Source: Bdellovibrionales bacterium
GTDB lineage: Bacteria > Bdellovibrionota > Bdellovibrionia > Bdellovibrionales > UBA1609
Assembly (NCBI GenBank): GCA_026713205.1
Contig: JAPOOY010000121.1
Location: 1 to 6,675 of the forward strand
Direction: 5' to 3'
DNA length: 6,675 nt
A program made the position numbers and the translations under genes. The notes under the pieces were generated by a model. It saw nothing but the letters and a program-made list of their open reading frames with translations. It ran no database searches and had not been told where the DNA came from. This document shows, piece by piece, positions 6,076 to 6,675 of this stretch; position 1 is the first letter of the stretch; each line of letters starts with the position of its first letter.

Positions 6076-6420
6076 TTAGTTTAAAGCTTTTTCCACAAGA
6101 TTGGAGAAGCGGGAAGGATGGTTAACTGCCAGCTCAGCTAAAATTTTGCGGTTCATATCTATTTCTTTCTGCTGAAGAGCATTAATTAACTGAGAATAAG
6201 TGGTTCCATTTAACCGTGCGGCGGCATTGATTCTTTGAATCCACAAACTGCGGAAATCCCTCTTTTTTGTTCTTCGATCTCGGTACTGATAGGATAAAGC
6301 GCGATCGGATTTTTCAATGGCCACGGCAAAACAGCGGCTATTTGCGGAGTAAAATCCTTTGGCGCGTTTTAGAATTTTTTTTCTAAATCGCCGAGCTTTA
6401 AAACCTCTTTTAACACGCAT
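6076..6420 (-). CDS. rplT: 50S ribosomal protein L20
   Basis: L20 is an early 23S rRNA-binding protein needed for large-subunit assembly. The 114-residue sequence shows the basic N-terminal extension MRVKRGFKARRFRKKILKRAKGF split by a few unusual residues, then the conserved RDRRTKKRDFRSLWIQRINAA core (about 67 onward) and the globular C-terminal half with LNGTTYSQLI. The length is slightly below the usual 117-119. The segment YSANSRCFAVA after AKGF is less basic than the common RGRRS-type sequence. AGGAGA lies 7 nt before ATG. Only 23 bp separate it from rpmI upstream, the usual rpmI-rplT order. In some bacteria L20 represses this operon by binding the leader, but the leader is outside the window. 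Confidence 0.97.
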   Translation of the reverse strand: MRVKRGFKARRFRKKILKRAKGFYSANSRCFAVAIEKSDRALSYQYRDRRTKKRDFRSLWIQRINAAARLNGTTYSQLINALQQKEIDMNRKILAELAVNHPSRFSNLVEKALN

Positions 6421-6443
6421 ATTTCCGTCTCCTGATCCTGTTT

Positions 6444-6638
6444 TTAGCAGGCACCCAGTTGTCTTTTCACCGATTTAACATCGGATTCATGCACATAAGT
6501 CATTTGACCCAATTGGCGCTTTCTTTTAGAGGATTTATGGGATAATAAGTGTCGCATATTAGCTTTTTTCCGCTTCACAACCCCACCGGGCTTTAAACGG
6601 AACCTCTTAGCAGCGCCTCTATGTGTTTTTTGTTTCAT
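6444..6638 (-). CDS. rpmI: 50S ribosomal protein L35
   Basis: L35 is a small basic protein of the large subunit. The family signature KTHRGAAKRF is near the N-terminus, followed by KRKKANMRHLLSHKSSKRKRQL and a C-terminal DVKSVKRQL. The start at the ATG (6636-6638) gives 64 residues beginning MKQKTHRG, which fits the usual MPKMKTHRG start and 64-66 residue length. A longer frame beginning at TTG (6651-6653) would add MSKRT, and the frame stays open to the window edge. AGGA lies only 2 nt before the ATG, closer than normal, so the start is not certain. infC, which normally precedes rpmI, would lie beyond the right edge. Confidence 0.93.
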   Translation of the reverse strand: MKQKTHRGAAKRFRLKPGGVVKRKKANMRHLLSHKSSKRKRQLGQMTYVHESDVKSVKRQLGAC

Positions 6639-6675
6639 TGTCCTTTTACTCAAATCCTGTATTAAAAACTTATTT

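Overview
The window comes from a bacterial chromosome that is moderately AT-rich by eye. It carries six confident protein genes and a family of palindromic intergenic repeats. Ribosomal genes rpmI and rplT, a class II HMG-CoA reductase and a type 2 IPP isomerase point to a bacterium that makes isoprenoids by the mevalonate route. Among Gram-negative groups that route is known in Myxococcota, Bdellovibrio-like bacteria and the Legionella/Coxiella group. The lineage cannot be fixed from this window, so that placement is only a suggestion.

Layout, left to right. Positions 1-135 hold the right part of a palindromic repeat (copy A), followed by a leader with a plausible sigma-70 promoter. Next come two plus-strand genes separated by 8 bp: a CPA2-type cation/proton antiporter (302-1510) and a membrane-anchored stand-alone FMN/Fe-S glutamate-synthase-domain protein (1519-3033). 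A convergent gap (3034-3222) has a possible bidirectional terminator and a decayed left half of the repeat (copy D). On the minus strand follow mvaA (3223-4524), a gap with an 84-bp deleted repeat (copy C), fni (4693-5721), a gap with a complete 200-bp repeat (copy B), then rplT (6076-6420) and rpmI (6444-6638). The minus-strand block is transcribed right to left: rpmI, rplT, fni, mvaA.

The genes fall into three groups. The first is a cation-transport and amino-nitrogen redox pair of unknown joint role. The second is two of the mevalonate-pathway enzymes: HMG-CoA reductase makes mevalonate, and Fni interconverts IPP and DMAPP. The third is the rpmI-rplT ribosomal protein pair. The enzymes between mevalonate and IPP, and HMG-CoA synthase, are not in the window.

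The most unusual content is the repeat family. It has about 20-bp terminal inverted repeats, conserved spacers and a 123-bp inner hairpin. The hairpin tip differs between the two copies that have it, but the pairing is kept by compensating changes, while the sequence beside the tip is nearly identical. All four gaps longer than 150 bp contain a copy or relic. No transposase is present, so the element looks like a non-autonomous miniature element, a structured RNA element, or both.
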